From NCBI GenBank assembly GCA_011763485.2, contig JAANSK020040021.1:1-28504 (forward strand): a stretch of DNA of 28,504 bases, given 5' to 3'. Of the stretch, positions 26,175 to 28,504 are shown in pieces. The DNA comes from Isoetes engelmannii. Taxonomy: Eukaryota; Streptophyta; Lycopodiopsida; Isoetales; Isoetaceae. The notes beneath the pieces are model-generated. The model saw only the letters and a program-made list of their open reading frames with translations. It made no database searches and was not told where the DNA came from. Both the position numbers and the translations under genes were made by a program. Numbering within the stretch: position 1 is the first letter of the stretch; the number at the start of each line of letters is the position of its first letter.

Positions 26175-28120
26175 TGAAATGTTTTCACAAAATGTTGGAT
26201 GAAGGGACAAAGCCTGCCTTTGTCTAAACTCACTATGCTAGTATGCACTTATCGTTATCTTATGAGACAATAGTTTATGCATTTTGGTATGCATACAGGC
26301 AGGCTGAACTCCAAACAAAGGTATGCTTACAGGCTCTTTTTGTGCTATCCCGTCTGTATGTCTCAAAAATTCTCATTTGTTCTTGTAGACGGCCTTTCTA
26401 AATTTTGGTCAAGGAATGCCAAGAACAATTATAGAAAATTAAATGCCTTAAAACAGGCCGCAACAGATTCGGTCCTTATATATATTGCCCAGCAAAGTTA
26501 CTTTATGTGTCCTACATGAGTGTTTAGGATGAGAGGCATATAGGCTTCCTAAAGATGCTAAAAGAAACTCAGTTTGCAGGCCCAGAACCCAGTCTAACAT
26601 ACATACAAACTTTACTTTAAAACATGATAAAATCTCTTCCCTTGTATACTTCCAAAGAATGGCTTAAACCCTTGAGAACATCTCCAGCATCATGTACACT
26701 TAAATTACCACTGTTATTTGAGGAAAGAAAGAAGGTTGTCATGTAATATAAGCGCACAAGCATATCACAATCAATTTGCGGCCTTACAATTAACTTGCTT
26801 AATCACCTGCTAGAATTAAGAGTATGAGAAAGACATTGTTCAGATCCAATAACAGTTTCCCTAGCTATAGTATGAGTAGATAGAGAGACAATGTGCTGCA
26901 TCGGCCATGGCCTCTAAGTAAAGGGAACTGTTAGTTAAACGAGCAGCAAGAGAGAGATCTCAATTTGTTAGGCATGCATAAAACCAAGAGTTATACATAC
27001 CGTATATAGGGGAGGGTGGCCATTGGCTGCTCATTTAAGGGCATAAATTGAATGGTGGCCATGGATGCATCTAAATGCTATGCACACTACATAGCAACGT
27101 GCCCAGCGAGATAACCTACGTTGCAAGCTTAGTAACATGCCAAGTAGGTAATGCCACTTTGAGTTATAAGCTCTCAAAGAGGTAGGGGTACTGGTACCAC
27201 CAGGGCTGAGCAGGCAACCCATTGAAGGCTGCATTGATAGCCCATTGAAGGCTACGACAACATAATGAGAAAGTTGAATTTACCTAGCTGCAAAAAAATA
27301 TTTTGGATATATGCAATGTGCATGCACCATCTGAACTGCCAGTTTCTACCACAATACATGTTTCCAAGACTTCCCCTTCACTATCAATGACATGCTAAGA
27401 CTCAGTATCATCGATTCCTCTATAATAATGTTCTTTCAGCAGATAGAGTGCCCGCTTTGGGGATGGACCAATTTCCACAAGGTGAGAAGGCCCATGAATA
27501 TGTCAGCAACAATCTTGTTTATCGCCAATGTAACACTTGTTACAATACAAAAGACAACAGAGACCTGGCTCAAACTAGCATCCATGTTATTAACTTAATG
27601 TAAGATCTCTTGATAATATGGACACTCAATATGGTTCTTCAGCGAAGATGTGAAATATTCTGCATGAAATCTATGCCTCAAAGAAAAACAAACAAGATAT
27701 TGCGTAACAACACATCTAAAAACACAAAATAGAGCAATCTAGTTCTTCTAGCTTGGAATTGGCGAGTTTGCACAAGCTGTGTGCAGGCAACTGCTTTTCT
27801 AAAAACATTCACATTTTTGAATCGTCTAAAACTAGCTTTCCTGTTAAACTTGTCTCTCTTGAATGTATCTGCACTAAATCAAAATAGCTTTTAAAGTTTA
27901 TAAAATACGGCAACAAAATAGCAGACAGAAAACTCAAATAACCTTTTGTACACTAGACTTGTTGTATACCCTGATAATAAATAAGCACATAATCAGAGCA
28001 TGTAGATATAAAGTAGAACTCCCTGCACATCACAAGCACAATGACAAAGAAGAAAAGTGTACAGACCACTAAGAAACCAGAAGGAAGGAGAACTACTTAA
28101 AGGGTGGCTCAACATGCAAT
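26175..28120. other. AT-rich intergenic or intronic DNA
   Basis: No gene recognised. A 13-bp doublet (CCCATTGAAGGCT at 27218-27230 and 27241-27253) is the only repeat noted. A short plus-strand splice-bounded stretch near 27441-27480 (TTTCAG acceptor, AAG|GTGAGA donor) is too short to judge. Confidence 0.35.
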
Positions 28121-28125
28121 CTGAC

Positions 28126-28277
28126 CTTGCATACTTCAAGAGAATTGTCCTTGCAGCATACGATTTGATTGCCCCATTCCGATTTGTTAGAAATGGCTAA
28201 AACGTCAAACTCTTCGATACGGCCATATAGTAACTCTTCTTTGCCAAGAAGCCTGCTAGACATTTTGCCAAATTCTT
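28126..28277 (-). CDS. Candidate internal exon of an unidentified gene
   Basis: On the minus strand TATTTTCCTCAG precedes an open stretch of 152 nt that ends at GCAAG|GTCAGA. It encodes a well-mixed peptide including MSSRLLGKEELLYGRIEEF then VLAISNKSEWGNQIVCC. The composition is protein-like and both splice borders are acceptable, but no homologue is recognised and no neighbouring exon could be joined. A second donor (GTATGC) would end it 9 nt earlier. Confidence 0.27.
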
Positions 28278-28504
28278 CTGAGGAAAATAGAAGTGGGAGT
28301 GGCAACTATTGCATATTTCAGACAATGCCAAATACTAAATGTCATTCCAAGCTGAGGATAGCACGGTCTGGACTTGATGCAAGGCTAGAGTGTTACAGCT
28401 AACATTATGCTACCGTATATACATTGTAAACAAAGTTTAAATTGAAACGGGAAAATTTGCTTGAAACGGGAACTAGAAGGAATCTTTAAAAGATTCCCTA
28501 AAAT

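Overview
The window reads as nuclear DNA of a land plant, most likely a seedless one (fern or relative). Reasons: introns with GT..AG borders, an EXORDIUM-family secreted protein, several decayed PLS/DYW-type pentatricopeptide (PPR) fragments, and a mixed load of plant transposable elements (Ty3/gypsy, Ty1/copia, LINE, PIF/Harbinger and its MITEs). The fern guess rests on the style of the PPR repeats and of the retroelements. It is an inference, not something a marker gene proves. No operons, bacterial signals, CRISPR arrays, rRNA genes or intact tRNA genes were seen.

Layout. 1-1950: mostly anonymous DNA with a (TTTATC)9 microsatellite, a 196-codon minus-strand ORF I cannot name, and tRNA-like A/B boxes. 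1952-2990: frameshifted Ty3/gypsy gag plus the start of protease. 3500-5850: a minus-strand gene for a single-pass membrane protein; exons 1 and 2 are well supported and a third is plausible. Tandem duplications lie just upstream of it (about 5870-6640) and inside its putative intron 2 (3832-4177). 8065-10010: PPR remnants in mixed orientation, including a head-to-head junction near 8760. 10860-12130: a cluster of inverted-repeat elements, among them a textbook Tourist-like MITE (16-bp perfect terminal inverted repeats, TAA target duplication). 12720-14570: decayed PIF/Harbinger transposase, partly tandem-duplicated and split by an insertion of about 930 bp that ends in a 94-bp palindrome. 15130-15775: Ty1/copia reverse transcriptase with a YVDD motif. 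16590-17066: an unrecognised open frame. 17845-18030: probable LTR end plus initiator-Met-type primer binding site. 18680-19118: basic, low-complexity ORF debris. 19135-19803: LINE reverse transcriptase on the minus strand. 21429-22427: an intact, intronless EXORDIUM-like gene, the only clearly functional complete gene here. 25640-26170: a probable further PPR remnant on the minus strand. The rest is AT-rich intergenic sequence.

The genes do not form a pathway. The picture is a transposon- and duplication-rich intergenic landscape around one intact secreted-protein gene and one multi-exon membrane-protein gene. The most unusual material is the membrane protein with a CPC...C extracellular pattern, the density of palindromic mobile elements at 10.8-13.8 kb, and the inversion-like PPR junction.
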